From JAHFTW01 sp038046785 (GTDB taxonomy: Archaea; Thermoplasmatota; E2; JACPAO01; JAHFTW01), in assembly GCA_038046785.1 (NCBI GenBank), contig JBBSVM010000002.1, positions 150,779 to 214,778 on the forward strand: DNA of 64,000 nucleotides, given 5' to 3'. Each line of letters starts with the position of its first letter. The stretch's first letter is position 1. Positions 32,793-41,551 of the stretch are shown here, piece after piece. Below the pieces are notes generated by a model, which worked only from the letters and a program-made list of their open reading frames with translations, was not told where the DNA came from and made no database searches. Made by a program: the position numbers and the translations under genes.

Positions 32793-34352
32793 CTACGCCT
32801 GCTCGGTGTCGGCGCGGTCCGATTCGCGCGTGGCGGAACCGTCGCGGTAGCGGCGCTGCGCGAAGTAGGCGGGGATTCCGATGGCCATGAGGCCGAGCGC
32901 GATGAGCGCCTGCGCCATCGAGGTCAAGAGAATGCTCACGACGACGAAGATGGAGGCAAGCAGGAAGACGATGGGGACGAACGGGTAGAGCGGCGTCTTG
33001 TACGGGCGCTCCACGTCGCGCTTCGTGCCCTTGAACCCGAGCCAGCGCACGCCGCGCATGCGCATGTGCGCCAGCGCCGTCGGGATGTAGAACAGGAAGA
33101 TGCCGAACACCACCATCGTGACAAGCTGCTGGTAGCCGCCCGTCATGACGAGCAGGCTTGCCCAGATGGCGGTGAAATAGATGGCCCACGCCGGCGTGCC
33201 GTGCTTGCTGGTCTTCGCCATGTTGCGCAGCAATGCCCCGTCGCGTGCGAAGGCGAAGAAGATGCGCGGCGCAGTGAGAATGAAGCCGTTCACGGTGCCG
33301 AACACCGAGACGAGTGCCACGCCGGAGATGAAGTCGCGGCCGGGTACGCCAAGGACTGCGCCGGCCGCCTCGGGGGCGATGCGGGCGTTGTCCACGCCGA
33401 GCTGCACTGCCTGGTCGATGGAGATGACGTAGAAGTACGACGCGGCGAGCGCGATGTAGATGAGGCTGGTGATGAGCGGCCCGATGATGAGCGCCAGCGG
33501 CAGGTTGCGCTTGGCGTTGCGCACTTCGCCCGCAACATAGGTCGCCTGCGGCCAGCCGTCGAACGCAAAGAGGCTGAGCGCGAGGGCGCCGCCGAACGCA
33601 ATGACGAGTCCGGTGCCTTCCAGGCCGCCGGTGAAGTCGCCGTCGCGTCCCGCGAAGGCGTCGGGGGCGACTTTTCCGAAGGCACTGCCGAGGACGAAGA
33701 CGATGAAGACCAGGGCGCCGAGTCCCGCCACTTTGGCGATGGTGGCGGTATTCTGGATGGGGCCGCCCGCACCGGAGAAGCGGCCGTTGATGTAGGCAAG
33801 GAACAGGATGACCGTGATGGCGACGAACGCCATGCTCCAGGAGGGCAGCGTGATGGGGTCAATCTGGATGAGGCGTTGCAGGCAGTCGCCGTTGGCGTTC
33901 GAGACCACGCAGGGTCCCTCCGCGATTTTCGAGGTGAGCTGCACCTCGAAGCCCGGCATTGTGCCGCCCAGGCGCTCGACGAAATATTTCAGGAACCGGC
34001 TGAAGGCGACCGCGACGCCGGCGACGATGCCGGTCTGGATGACCCAGAACTGCGCCCAGCCGAACATGTAGCCCCAGAAGCGGCCCAGTCCTTCCTTGAG
34101 GAAATGATACTGGCCGCCCGAGCGTGGGAACATGGCCGACAACTCGGCAAACGTCAGCGCGCCAACAATCGTCAGCAGCGCGCCCGCCACCAGGACGAGA
34201 AGAATCATGCCGGGGCTGGGCAGAAGTTCCGCCATGTCGGCGGGCAGGAGCAGGATGCCGGAGCCAATCATCGAGCCGACGATGATGGTGATGGCCTCGA
34301 ACAGTCGGAGATTCTGCTTGAACTTGATCGGCCCGCCCATTGCGCCGCCCAC
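32793..34352 (-). CDS. APC-superfamily amino acid permease (paralogue of 31322-32740)
   Basis: The 519-residue protein starts MGGAMGGPIKFKQNLRLFEA; an ATG at 34340 is an alternative. It has the signature ITIIVGSMIGSGILLLPADM, the region LSAMFPRSGGQYHFLKEGLG and the shared FAFDGWPQATYVAGEVRNAKRNLPLALI. An extra extracellular loop (about residues 145-175) has a Cys pair (CVVSNANGDC) that the paralogue lacks, which may change specificity or form a disulfide. Expected to import amino acids at the cytoplasmic membrane. Confidence 0.86.
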   Translation of the reverse strand: MGGAMGGPIKFKQNLRLFEAITIIVGSMIGSGILLLPADMAELLPSPGMILLVLVAGALLTIVGALTFAELSAMFPRSGGQYHFLKEGLGRFWGYMFGWAQFWVIQTGIVAGVAVAFSRFLKYFVERLGGTMPGFEVQLTSKIAEGPCVVSNANGDCLQRLIQIDPITLPSWSMAFVAITVILFLAYINGRFSGAGGPIQNTATIAKVAGLGALVFIVFVLGSAFGKVAPDAFAGRDGDFTGGLEGTGLVIAFGGALALSLFAFDGWPQATYVAGEVRNAKRNLPLALIIGPLITSLIYIALAASYFYVISIDQAVQLGVDNARIAPEAAGAVLGVPGRDFISGVALVSVFGTVNGFILTAPRIFFAFARDGALLRNMAKTSKHGTPAWAIYFTAIWASLLVMTGGYQQLVTMVVFGIFLFYIPTALAHMRMRGVRWLGFKGTKRDVERPYKTPLYPFVPIVFLLASIFVVVSILLTSMAQALIALGLMAIGIPAYFAQRRYRDGSATRESDRADTEQA

Positions 34353-34384
34353 CCGGCCGGGAGGCTAAAGGGTTCTGGGTTGCA

Positions 34385-34786
34385 TCACCGAACGGTGAAT
34401 CCGGCTGCCTGGAGTGCGGCCTGCGCCTTCTCCAGGTTTGCTTCCTTGACGAGCAGGTAGTCGGTGTCGAAGGTGGAGAGCACGAAGACGCCGACTCCCG
34501 CGGCGGCAAGCGGAACGGTCAATCCGGCGATGACGCCGGTCGTCGTGAACGGGACCGGTCCCTCCAGTTTGAACGCGCGCCACCCTTTTTCGGCGAGGTT
34601 GACGAACGGCGGGACTGCTGCTTCGGGGCAGACGACCGACAACTCGTCCGGCGTGCGCGTGACCGAGGACATCTGCGAGTTGACTTTGAGCGCCCAGAGC
34701 GGCACCGGCGCGTCGGGGCGCAGCCGGCAGACGGCGTAGCGGCCGGGCAGGAGGGTGAGCGGAAAGGAGGTGGGTGGGGTTGTCAT
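34385..34786 (-). CDS. ACT-domain (CASTOR-type) protein
   Basis: A 133-residue protein with two ACT-like halves. The second half (WRAFKLEGPVPFTTTGVIAGLTVPLAAAGVGVFVLSTFDTDYLLVKEANLEKAQAAL) is the CASTOR/ACT_7 pattern for sensing amino acids. It overlaps the upstream minus-strand membrane-protein gene by 4 bp and lies 33 bp beyond the permease gene start. It could sense the amino acids taken up by the two adjacent permeases. Confidence 0.8.
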   Translation of the reverse strand: MTTPPTSFPLTLLPGRYAVCRLRPDAPVPLWALKVNSQMSSVTRTPDELSVVCPEAAVPPFVNLAEKGWRAFKLEGPVPFTTTGVIAGLTVPLAAAGVGVFVLSTFDTDYLLVKEANLEKAQAALQAAGFTVR

Positions 34787-36009
34787 GTGGGCCTTCGTTT
34801 GGGTTGGAGGTGCTGGCGCGCGACGTCGTCATCGACGCGGCGGGCGGTCTCCGCGTCCACGCCGAGCATGGTCATGGATTCGGAGAGCAGGAGCCGCTCG
34901 TTGGCGCCGAGTTTGCCATCTTGCCACGCGGTCTCGACGAGGCGGCGGTATTTGGCGGCAGGAGAATCTTCGCCCGCAACCGCCTTGCGCCGTTCCAGGG
35001 AGCGTTCGGCGGCGCGCTGGAGTGGGAAGGCGACGAAGACGACGGCGCCGGCGACGATTCCGCCGATGAGAAGGCCGAACGTGTCGCTGAGGAAATTCTG
35101 CGCCACCTGCGCTGTGATGAAGAGGGCGGCGAGTCCGACGGAGGCGAGGGTTCCGGCGCGCAGCCGTCTTTGCGTGAGGGGGACGCCGAGCAGGTTGAGA
35201 CGGACGAGGGCGAAGGCGACGCCGGCGAGCCCGACCAGGGTCACGATTCCGCCCAAGCCGTAGTCCTTCCCCCCGCTGGCGTCGTTCAGGAGTTCGATGG
35301 TCGCAACTGCGAACGAGGCCAGCATGACGCTGACTGGCACCCACCGCGACCAGGTCCCTACGCGGCCGAGGCCGAGGAGGCTGAGCGCGACGGCGGCAGA
35401 GCACGCCCCGGCGACCAGGAAGATGCCCGTCGCGAGGGGAGTCAGCTCCGGGTTGTTGGCGGCGAAACCGACGTTGTTGCCGACGAGGATGGTCACCTGA
35501 AGGATCAGGTGGCTCGCCATCAGGAAACGCGCGCGGTCCGCCTGGCCTTCGGGGCGGAGCCGGATGCGGGCGAGGAGGGCCGCGCCGACGGCTGCGGTGG
35601 CGGCCAGGTAGGCCCCGTAGGCGACCGAGTCGACTTCGCCGAAGAAGGCGTTCACCTCCGTCCCGTAGATGTCGATGGGGATGCGCGCGCCGGCCACGAA
35701 GATGAGCATCGGTGTGAGGGCCAGCGAGCCAAGGCCCGTGGCGAGGGCCGCGACGAAGTGACGCTTGCTTTGCGGCAGCTGCTTGACGTCGTCCCAGAAA
35801 GCGGCCACGATGAGGCCCGCCGACGCAAGCGCAACGAGGATGGTGAAGCTGTGCGACGGAACGATGAGCTCCTTGTGCGGGAACTCCGAATAGCCGCCGG
35901 CAAGAGTGAAGACGGCATAGCCGAAGGCGTCAATGACGAAGAACAATCCAAGCAGGGTGTTCGGCCGACGGCGCGGCTTGGCGGCGAGGATGAAGACTCC
36001 CAGGACCAA
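34783..36009 (-). CDS. Polytopic membrane protein with cytosolic tail, start uncertain
   Basis: From TTG 36009 the protein is 408 residues with about ten hydrophobic segments and a C-terminal cytosolic tail (LERRKAVAGEDSPAAKYRRLVETAWQDGKLGANERLLLSESMTMLG). The tail resembles TerB-like or EF-hand-like small domains. In the same frame, further upstream (to about 36077), the translation remains protein-like (FDFSLLDTSPGALIRSGAAV) but has no ATG, GTG or TTG. An ATG at 36100 opens MAEVEDSGV one frame off, so a frameshift or sequencing error may lie between. Function unknown. Confidence 0.5.
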   Translation of the reverse strand: MVLGVFILAAKPRRRPNTLLGLFFVIDAFGYAVFTLAGGYSEFPHKELIVPSHSFTILVALASAGLIVAAFWDDVKQLPQSKRHFVAALATGLGSLALTPMLIFVAGARIPIDIYGTEVNAFFGEVDSVAYGAYLAATAAVGAALLARIRLRPEGQADRARFLMASHLILQVTILVGNNVGFAANNPELTPLATGIFLVAGACSAAVALSLLGLGRVGTWSRWVPVSVMLASFAVATIELLNDASGGKDYGLGGIVTLVGLAGVAFALVRLNLLGVPLTQRRLRAGTLASVGLAALFITAQVAQNFLSDTFGLLIGGIVAGAVVFVAFPLQRAAERSLERRKAVAGEDSPAAKYRRLVETAWQDGKLGANERLLLSESMTMLGVDAETARRVDDDVARQHLQPKRRPT

Positions 36010-36139
36010 GCCGAGGACGGCGGCGCCGGAGCGGATGAGCGCGCCAGGTGAGGTGTCGAGCAGGCTGAAGTCAAACGCCAGAGTCCTCGACCTCCGCCAT
36101 TAGGGCACGACCGGGGCGCCTCTATTTTGCCGCAATGGT

Positions 36140-36158
36140 CGCGCCGCTGGGCGGCGCG
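36140..36158. terminator. Hairpin beyond the ferredoxin gene
   Basis: cgcgccgc-tgg-gcggcgcg is a perfect 8-bp stem with a 3-nt loop in the 223-bp gap between the ferredoxin stop (minus strand) and the membrane-protein start. No other gene is visible in this gap. It may end or stabilise the ferredoxin transcript. Confidence 0.35.
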
Positions 36159-36232
36159 CGGTAGAGGGTTGCGGGGGGCACCCCCGCAGTGGAGCCGAAG
36201 GCTGCACCCCTAAGTCGAGGAGCGGAGCGTCC

Positions 36233-36490
36233 TCACTTGAAGTAGTCCGCATTGATCTGGATGTACTTCTTCTCCGACTCCGGAACCTCGTCCTCGGGGA
36301 AGATGGCGTTGACCGGGCAGGCGGATTCGCAGGCGCCGCAGTCGATGCAGTCGTCCGGGTTGATGTAGAGGTGGGTGTTGGCGCCGAATTTGGCGTCATC
36401 CTTCTTCGGGTGGATGCAGTCCACGGGGCAGACATCGACGCAGGAGGTGTCCTTGGTGCCGATGCACTTGGAGGTGATGACGCGGGTCAT
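36233..36490 (-). CDS. Ferredoxin, 7Fe/8Fe type
   Basis: The 85-residue protein has two cysteine clusters: C-x7-C-x3-C-PVDC (CIGTKDTSCVDVCPVDC, residues 9-25) and C-x2-C-x2-C-x3-CP (CIDCGACESACPVNAI, about 48-63). This resembles FdxA-type 3Fe-4S/4Fe-4S ferredoxins. It serves as a low-potential electron carrier in the cytosol. Start ATG 36490. Neighbours do not reveal its redox partner. Confidence 0.9.
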   Translation of the reverse strand: MTRVITSKCIGTKDTSCVDVCPVDCIHPKKDDAKFGANTHLYINPDDCIDCGACESACPVNAIFPEDEVPESEKKYIQINADYFK

Positions 36491-36554
36491 GCTCTTCGAC
36501 GATGCGACCCGGCCCGTCCTTCTTAACGGTTGGTGATTCGGGGAGTCGAAAACG

Positions 36555-37244
36555 TCAACTGAAGTACGCTTGGAGGATTTTCTTCTCGGCGGCCTTCAGC
36601 CGGTTGTGCGCCGCCGCCTTGGAAATCCCGAACACGGTGGCGAGAGCGAGCAGGTCGCATTTGCGCGGGTTGTCGTAGAAGCCGAGGGCGAGACCCATCT
36701 TGACGATCTCGACCTGTTTGGGCGTGAGTTTCTCCTCGTAGTCGGAGAGTGGGTGTTCCTCCGGTTTCCATTCGCCCCAGCGGATGAGTTTCATGTTCAT
36801 CCCGGCGCGCTTGAACGAGTCGCCGGCGGTGCGGATGACCTCGCCGATGTCCACCTTCGCGGCGGTGATGATGCCGACGGTCATCCAGCCGGCCTGGATG
36901 ATGATGGGGCGCAGGATGCGGTCCGGTCCCAGGGCGCGCAGGGCGGCGGTGAAGGGCGCCTTGAGGAACTTCATCTTGTCCGGCGCCGGCTCGACCAGGA
37001 TGGAGAGCGCCTGGGCGTCCTCGCGCAGCAGCGTGACGTTGGTGTAGAACTCCTGCATCTGTGCCAGGACGAGGCGGTACGTCGCGGGCGGGGCGAGGAT
37101 GGTGAAGACGTTGCGCGTTGGAAAATGGTCGTCATCGAACCGGATGTGGTTCATCAGGACGCGCGCGTCAGGGTTCGCCTTCGTGAAGGTGGAGACCGGC
37201 CAGTCCGGCATCTCGACCTGGAACAGCAGCTCGGTCATCCCCAT
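36555..37244 (-). CDS. HTH-10 (bat-type) transcriptional regulator
   Basis: The 229-residue protein ends with the archaeal bat-type helix-turn-helix: LTPKQVEIVKMGLALGFYDNPRKCDLLALATVFGISKAAAHNRLKAAEKKILQ (about residues 173-225). The N-terminal two thirds is a sensor-like domain of unknown ligand (FTILAPPATYRLVLAQMQEFYTNVTLL). Bat-type HTH proteins are archaeal transcription factors. It lies 64 bp upstream of the ferredoxin gene, on the same strand. Confidence 0.82.
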   Translation of the reverse strand: MGMTELLFQVEMPDWPVSTFTKANPDARVLMNHIRFDDDHFPTRNVFTILAPPATYRLVLAQMQEFYTNVTLLREDAQALSILVEPAPDKMKFLKAPFTAALRALGPDRILRPIIIQAGWMTVGIITAAKVDIGEVIRTAGDSFKRAGMNMKLIRWGEWKPEEHPLSDYEEKLTPKQVEIVKMGLALGFYDNPRKCDLLALATVFGISKAAAHNRLKAAEKKILQAYFS

Positions 37245-37318
37245 ACAGGTCGCCGGGTGGGTGAACCGGTTCGGCCACTTCAGGGTTTGGCAGTCGCCCT
37301 CCTGGGGGGCCGGACCAA

Positions 37319-37328
37319 CCTTTAGAAG
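37319..37328 (+). promoter_or_regulatory. TATA box for prefoldin beta
   Basis: cctttagaag, centred about 26 bp before ATG 37349, implies a leaderless transcript. Confidence 0.55.
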
Positions 37329-37348
37329 AGCTCCCTCGTCGCCGCGGC

Positions 37349-37696
37349 ATGGCCGAACCCCAGATGACCCCGCAACTGCAGCAGCAGGTGGCGCAACTGC
37401 AGGCGATGAACCAGCAACTCTCCAACACGGCGCAGCAGCGCGCTCAGTACGAGGCGATGAAGGCCGAATCCGAGCAGGCGCTCGAAGCGCTCTCCGGCCT
37501 CGACCCCAAGGCCGCAGTCTACCGCAGCGTCGGCGCGCTCCTCGTCCAGGACACCCACGCTGCCGCGACGGAGCGGCTCAAGGAGGATGTCGAGACGCTC
37601 ACCCTGCGCGCGACCCGGCTGCAGAAACAGGAAGGCGAGCTGCGCACACAGCTCCAGGCCCTCCAGCAGAAACTCCAGGCCGCCTTCAAGGCTTAG
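37349..37696 (+). CDS. pfdB: Prefoldin subunit beta
   Basis: A 115-residue protein made of two long coiled-coil helices around a small beta hairpin (KAAVYRSVGALLVQDTHAAATERLKEDVETLTLR), the classic prefoldin beta form. With prefoldin alpha it makes the hexameric co-chaperone that hands unfolded proteins to the thermosome. The tRNA methyltransferase gene starts immediately after its stop (37697), so they form an operon. Confidence 0.9.
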   Translation: MAEPQMTPQLQQQVAQLQAMNQQLSNTAQQRAQYEAMKAESEQALEALSGLDPKAAVYRSVGALLVQDTHAAATERLKEDVETLTLRATRLQKQEGELRTQLQALQQKLQAAFKA

Positions 37697-38506
37697 ATGA
37701 TGGCTCGCGCCGCCGCCATCCAATCGGGAGACCGCGTCCTCCTGCTTGAGCCCGAGACCGGCCACACCCACCTCGTTGTCCCGGACGGCAAAGGCACGCG
37801 CAAGCAGCGCGGAATCGGCGTCTTCGACCCCGACCGCCTCGTCGGACAACCGTACGGCGCCCGCGTCACCGTCGGCGCCAAAGCGGTCGTCCTCCTGCGT
37901 CCAAGCCTGGCCGACCTGACTGGCACCCTGGAGCGCAAGGCGCAAATCATCTTGCCCAAGGACGCCAGCCGCATTCTCTACGAACTCGGCGTCGGCCCCG
38001 GCGACCGGGTGCTGGAGTCCGGCATCGGCTCCGGCGCCGCCACTGTCGCCCTCGCCTGGGCGGTCGGCGCCACCGGCCAAGTGGTGGTGCAGGAATTGCG
38101 CGAAGATTTCCGCGACTTCGCCGTCGAGAACCTGCGCCGCGCCAACCTCGCCGACCGCGTCGCGGTCCACCTCGGCGACCTCACGCAAGGTCGCCATCCC
38201 GCCATCGCCGGACCCTTCGACGCCGTTCTTCTCGACCAGCCCGAACCCTGGCTCGCCGTTCCCCAGCTCACCTCCGTCCTCGCGCCGGGGGCCCGCATCG
38301 CTTGCTACACGCCGCAGGTGAGCCAGATGGAGGCGACGTTCCGCGTCCTCACCGATGCCGGATTTGTCCAAGTGCGCGCCCTGGAGCTCATCGAACGTTC
38401 GTGGGAGGTCAAAGAGCGCGGCAGCCGCCCTTCATTTGACGGTCTGGGCCACACCGGATTCTTGGTGTTTGGCCGCTGGCTCGGAACCCCCTTCCAACAG
38501 GGTTGA
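37697..38506 (+). CDS. trmI: tRNA (adenine-N1) methyltransferase, TrmI type
   Basis: The 269-residue class I SAM methyltransferase modifies A57/A58 in the T-loop of tRNA. The N-terminal beta domain (GDRVLLLEPETGHTHLVVPDGKGTRKQRGIGVFDPDRLVG) precedes the Rossmann core with the SAM motif GPGDRVLESGIGSGAATVALA (about 98-118) and LLDQPEPW, matching the DxPxPW catalytic-loop signature of this family. It directly follows prefoldin beta. Confidence 0.92.
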   Translation: MMARAAAIQSGDRVLLLEPETGHTHLVVPDGKGTRKQRGIGVFDPDRLVGQPYGARVTVGAKAVVLLRPSLADLTGTLERKAQIILPKDASRILYELGVGPGDRVLESGIGSGAATVALAWAVGATGQVVVQELREDFRDFAVENLRRANLADRVAVHLGDLTQGRHPAIAGPFDAVLLDQPEPWLAVPQLTSVLAPGARIACYTPQVSQMEATFRVLTDAGFVQVRALELIERSWEVKERGSRPSFDGLGHTGFLVFGRWLGTPFQQG

Positions 38507-38520
38507 ACCCGTCGAATCGA

Positions 38521-39126
38521 ATGTGGGGCCTTCAAGAGCCAATCCCCGCTGTTCCAACCGTGCCGCCGGGGGTCGCGAGCCATTTCATGCAGGTGCTGGC
38601 CAGCGACCGCCGGGCCGCGCGCGGCCGGGCCCTGCTTGGCTTCCTGTTGGCGCTGCTGTTTGGCGGCCTCGCCCTTCCGCTCTCCGGCCTGCTCGGCCTG
38701 GTGGTCCACGTCGCAGCCCTCGCCGTCGGGGTTGTTCTCGGATTGGTTGGCGCACGCCGCGCGGTGCGTCGGTACGAGCGCTCCATCAAGTCCACCTGGA
38801 GTCAGTGGATGCGCTTCGCCGTCGCCGCCGAATCGGTGGCGGAAATCTTCCGCAAGGTGCACGGCAAGACGGGACGCAACGCCCCCTACCTCTACGCCGC
38901 CGTCCTGTTTGTTGCTTGGGGGCTGGAGGCGGGCCTGCTCGTCCTTGCCTTCTCCTCCGAGTCCAGCACCACGTTCCTTGCCCTCCCCGCCATCGTTTTG
39001 AACGGTCTGGTGGCCGGCGCCCTGGTCGGCCACGGCATCGTGATGGGCCGCTGGTTCACCCGCCTGCGCACCACCGTGAGCGACATGCTGGACAACGGCG
39101 AGATTGGTCTCTGGGGCGTGTTGTGA
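38521..39126 (+). CDS. Four-TM membrane protein, unknown
   Basis: The 201-residue protein from ATG 38521 (a TTG at 38503 is in frame) has hydrophobic segments near residues 39-60, 60-78, 129-148 and 156-176 and a short cytosolic tail. Its end overlaps the start of the dihydroorotase gene by one base (TGATG). No family recognised. Confidence 0.6.
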   Translation: MWGLQEPIPAVPTVPPGVASHFMQVLASDRRAARGRALLGFLLALLFGGLALPLSGLLGLVVHVAALAVGVVLGLVGARRAVRRYERSIKSTWSQWMRFAVAAESVAEIFRKVHGKTGRNAPYLYAAVLFVAWGLEAGLLVLAFSSESSTTFLALPAIVLNGLVAGALVGHGIVMGRWFTRLRTTVSDMLDNGEIGLWGVL

Positions 39127-40610
39127 TGGCCAAGGCCGCGCGGAAGGCCAAGCCGACCAAGCCCGCCAAGCGCAGCAAGGCCCCCGCCAAGCCGAAGGCG
39201 CGCGTTGCCGCGGCCAAGAAAATCGCCAAGAAGGTCGCGCAGAACAAAGCGGCCTCCGCCAAGAGCTCCAAGCCGGCGCCGCGCTCCGTCGGCTCCCCCA
39301 AGACGCGCTCCGGCGACGCCGACCTCTCCGTCGCAGGCCAACTCTACCAGAAGGGCAAGCTGGTTCCTGGCGTCCTCCAAATCGACACCGCGTCGGGCCG
39401 CATCGTGCGGATCAGCAAATCGACCGCGCTCGACACCCACCTTGACTTCGGCAAGCAGGTCATCCTGCCTGGTGGCATCGACCTGCACGTTCACTTCCGC
39501 GAGCCTGGGCACACCCACAAGGAAGACTTCCTCTCCGGCTCCACGGCGGCGGCAATGGGCGGCATCACCGGCTATGTCGACATGCCCAACACGCTGCCGG
39601 CGACCACGACGCTGCGCGCCGTCAAGGACAAGCTCGCCCTCGCCGCCGGCAAGTCGGTGGTGGACTACGCTCTCTGGTCGGGCGGCACCTGGTACACGCA
39701 GGAGTTGCCGGAGATGCTCAAACTCACCGCCGGCGTCAAGACCTACCTCGGCGCCAGCACCGGAGACCTTCTCCTCGAAGACGTCGAGCGGCTGCAGGCC
39801 ATTCTCTCCGCCGCAGCCTTGGCCGGAAAACCGGTCGTCCTGCACGCCGAGGCGCAGCGCGTCCTGCAACAACTGCGCCGCAACGAGGCCGGAGTCGCCG
39901 ATCATGACGCCGTGCGCCCGCCGCTGGCCGAGGTGGAAGCGATTTACGACGCCATGAAGGCGGTCGCCGCCATCAAGAAAGCCCCCGCCGTCCACATCGC
40001 GCACGCCGCAAGTGTGGATGCCATCCAGGCCGCGACCGCCGCGAAGTTCAGCGTCGGCGTCTGCCCGCACCACCTTCTGCTCGACACCGACGCGCCGCTT
40101 CGGCACGCCTACGGCAAAATGAATCCCCCGCTGCGCAGTCCGGCTGCCCGCCAGGCCTTGTGGAAAGCGTTCGCGGCGGGCCAAATGCCCATCCTGGAAT
40201 CCGACCACGCTCCGCACACCAGCGTCGAGAAGGAGGACAATTTCCATGCCGCTCCGTCGGGCGTCCCCGGCGTCGAAACGATGCTGCCCCTGATGCTCGC
40301 CCAAGCGAAGGCGGGCAAGGTCGAGTTGAAGCGGGTGGTCGAAGCAGCCACCAGCGCACCCGCGGCCCTCTTGGGAATCAAGGACCGTGGCGCCCTCGAG
40401 CCCAGCCTGCGCGCCGACTTCGCCGTGTACGATTGGAAGCCGACCAAAGTGGCCGAACGCGACCTGCACAGCAAATGCGGTTGGAGTCCCTTCGAGGGCC
40501 ACAACGCCATCTTCCCCAGCCACACCTTCCTTGCCGGCCGCGCCGTTGTGGAAGAGCGCGAACTGGTTGCCGCTCCCGGGACGGGCAAGAGCCTGATTCC
40601 CCTCAAGTGA
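39126..40610 (+). CDS. pyrC: Dihydroorotase with a Lys/Ala-rich N-terminal tail
   Basis: A 494-residue amidohydrolase that converts carbamoyl aspartate to dihydroorotate in pyrimidine synthesis. The metal motif DLHVHFREPG is at about residues 120-129, the likely carboxylated-lysine segment is GVKTYLGAST, followed by HAEAQR, HIAHAAS and ESDHAPHT, so the catalytic set is intact. The first about 60 residues are a basic Lys/Ala/Pro tail like histone H1, absent from ordinary dihydroorotases. ATG 39126 is coupled to the upstream membrane-protein stop. Confidence 0.9.
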   Translation: MAKAARKAKPTKPAKRSKAPAKPKARVAAAKKIAKKVAQNKAASAKSSKPAPRSVGSPKTRSGDADLSVAGQLYQKGKLVPGVLQIDTASGRIVRISKSTALDTHLDFGKQVILPGGIDLHVHFREPGHTHKEDFLSGSTAAAMGGITGYVDMPNTLPATTTLRAVKDKLALAAGKSVVDYALWSGGTWYTQELPEMLKLTAGVKTYLGASTGDLLLEDVERLQAILSAAALAGKPVVLHAEAQRVLQQLRRNEAGVADHDAVRPPLAEVEAIYDAMKAVAAIKKAPAVHIAHAASVDAIQAATAAKFSVGVCPHHLLLDTDAPLRHAYGKMNPPLRSPAARQALWKAFAAGQMPILESDHAPHTSVEKEDNFHAAPSGVPGVETMLPLMLAQAKAGKVELKRVVEAATSAPAALLGIKDRGALEPSLRADFAVYDWKPTKVAERDLHSKCGWSPFEGHNAIFPSHTFLAGRAVVEERELVAAPGTGKSLIPLK

Positions 40611-40662
40611 GCCGACCCATCGGCAACCCACAAGCCTTGAAGCGGCCCCGCCTCGCAGCCGT

Positions 40663-40863
40663 GTGGCCGAACGGCGCATCCGCTACCTCCTCGTCTGGCC
40701 CCTCTTCATCGCGGTGATGATTGCGGGCGCGGCGCTCGTCTCCATGGGCGGTACGGCGCTCATCGTCGGCCTCGTCATCCTTGGCGCCCCGCTCGTCGCC
40801 CTCGCCTCGCTTTCCATTCTCTATTACGTTCGCGAGCGCATCCGGCGCCGACCGAAGGCCTAA
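40663..40863 (+). CDS. Small two-TM protein
   Basis: A 66-residue GTG-initiated protein with two hydrophobic segments (YLLVWPLFIAVMIAGAALVSMG and LIVGLVILGAPLVALASLSILYYV) and a basic C-terminus. It overlaps the convergent 40860 gene by 4 bp. Function unknown. Confidence 0.5.
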   Translation: MAERRIRYLLVWPLFIAVMIAGAALVSMGGTALIVGLVILGAPLVALASLSILYYVRERIRRRPKA

Positions 40864-41147
40864 GGCTTGTCTTTGAGCCCGAACGCCTTCGCCGCTTCGT
40901 CGGCCGTCTTCTTCACCTGGCGCAGCGTCTTGCGCACTTCGGCGTAGAGGTCAGGGTGCTTGGCGAGCGCTTTCGCAAGCTCCTGGTCGAACTTGTACTG
41001 CGCCTCCTCAGCCACCTGCTCGAACGTGGCTTGGAACTGCTTGGCCAGCTTGGCGGCCTCCGTCGCGAATCCGGCCGCGATGGCAGCGAGGTCGGGTTCC
41101 GAACTTTTGTCGGAGCCGGAAGCCGGATTGCCTTTCTTTGTGGCCAT
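40860..41147 (-). CDS. Small helical protein (phasin-like appearance)
   Basis: From ATG 41147 the product is 95 residues, almost wholly helical and rich in Ala, Lys and Glu (ATEAAKLAKQFQATFEQVAEEAQYKF, VRKTLRQVKKTADEAAKAFG). The N-terminal 20 residues are low complexity. It has no signal or membrane segments. The pattern is reminiscent of phasins, but nothing decisive supports that. Confidence 0.5.
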   Translation of the reverse strand: MATKKGNPASGSDKSSEPDLAAIAAGFATEAAKLAKQFQATFEQVAEEAQYKFDQELAKALAKHPDLYAEVRKTLRQVKKTADEAAKAFGLKDKP

Positions 41148-41178
41148 GAGCGCAGAAAGCGGTTGGAAGGGAAAACGG

Positions 41179-41499
41179 CTACGGCTTGGCCACCACCTCC
41201 AGGACCTCAGCGCCCAGGCGTTCCGTCCGGCTCGGCCCGAATCCGGTGGCCTTGAGCGCCACCGCATCGGTGGGCCGGGTTTTTGCGATGGCCATCAGGT
41301 GCCGGTCGGTCGCGATGACGTACGGAGGCACCGCGTCACGGCGGGCGCGGTCGGTGCGCCAAGTTCGGAGCGCCTGGAACAGCCGCTCGCCAGCCTCGTC
41401 AAGGCCAAGGATGGCTGGCACCGGGGCTGTTGCGGGTGTCGGGTCGAGGCGGTCGGCGATGCGGCGCAGTTGCGTTGCAACGGAGGCGAGGTCAGCCAT
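41179..41499 (-). CDS. HRDC-domain protein
   Basis: The 106-residue protein ends in an HRDC domain: RLFQALRTWRTDRARRDAVPPYVIATDRHLMAIAKTRPTDAVALKATGFGPSRTERLGAEVLEVV (about residues 39-103). HRDC domains bind nucleic acid in RecQ and RNase D; here the domain stands almost alone. Copy 3 of the dispersed GCCAACGCC motif lies 53 bp upstream of its start. It is the last chromosomal gene before the integrated element. Confidence 0.8.
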   Translation of the reverse strand: MADLASVATQLRRIADRLDPTPATAPVPAILGLDEAGERLFQALRTWRTDRARRDAVPPYVIATDRHLMAIAKTRPTDAVALKATGFGPSRTERLGAEVLEVVAKP

Positions 41500-41551
41500 G
41501 CGACCCGCAACGCGGCGGCGCGGTTGGGCTTGGCGCGGGGGTCAGTGAATT

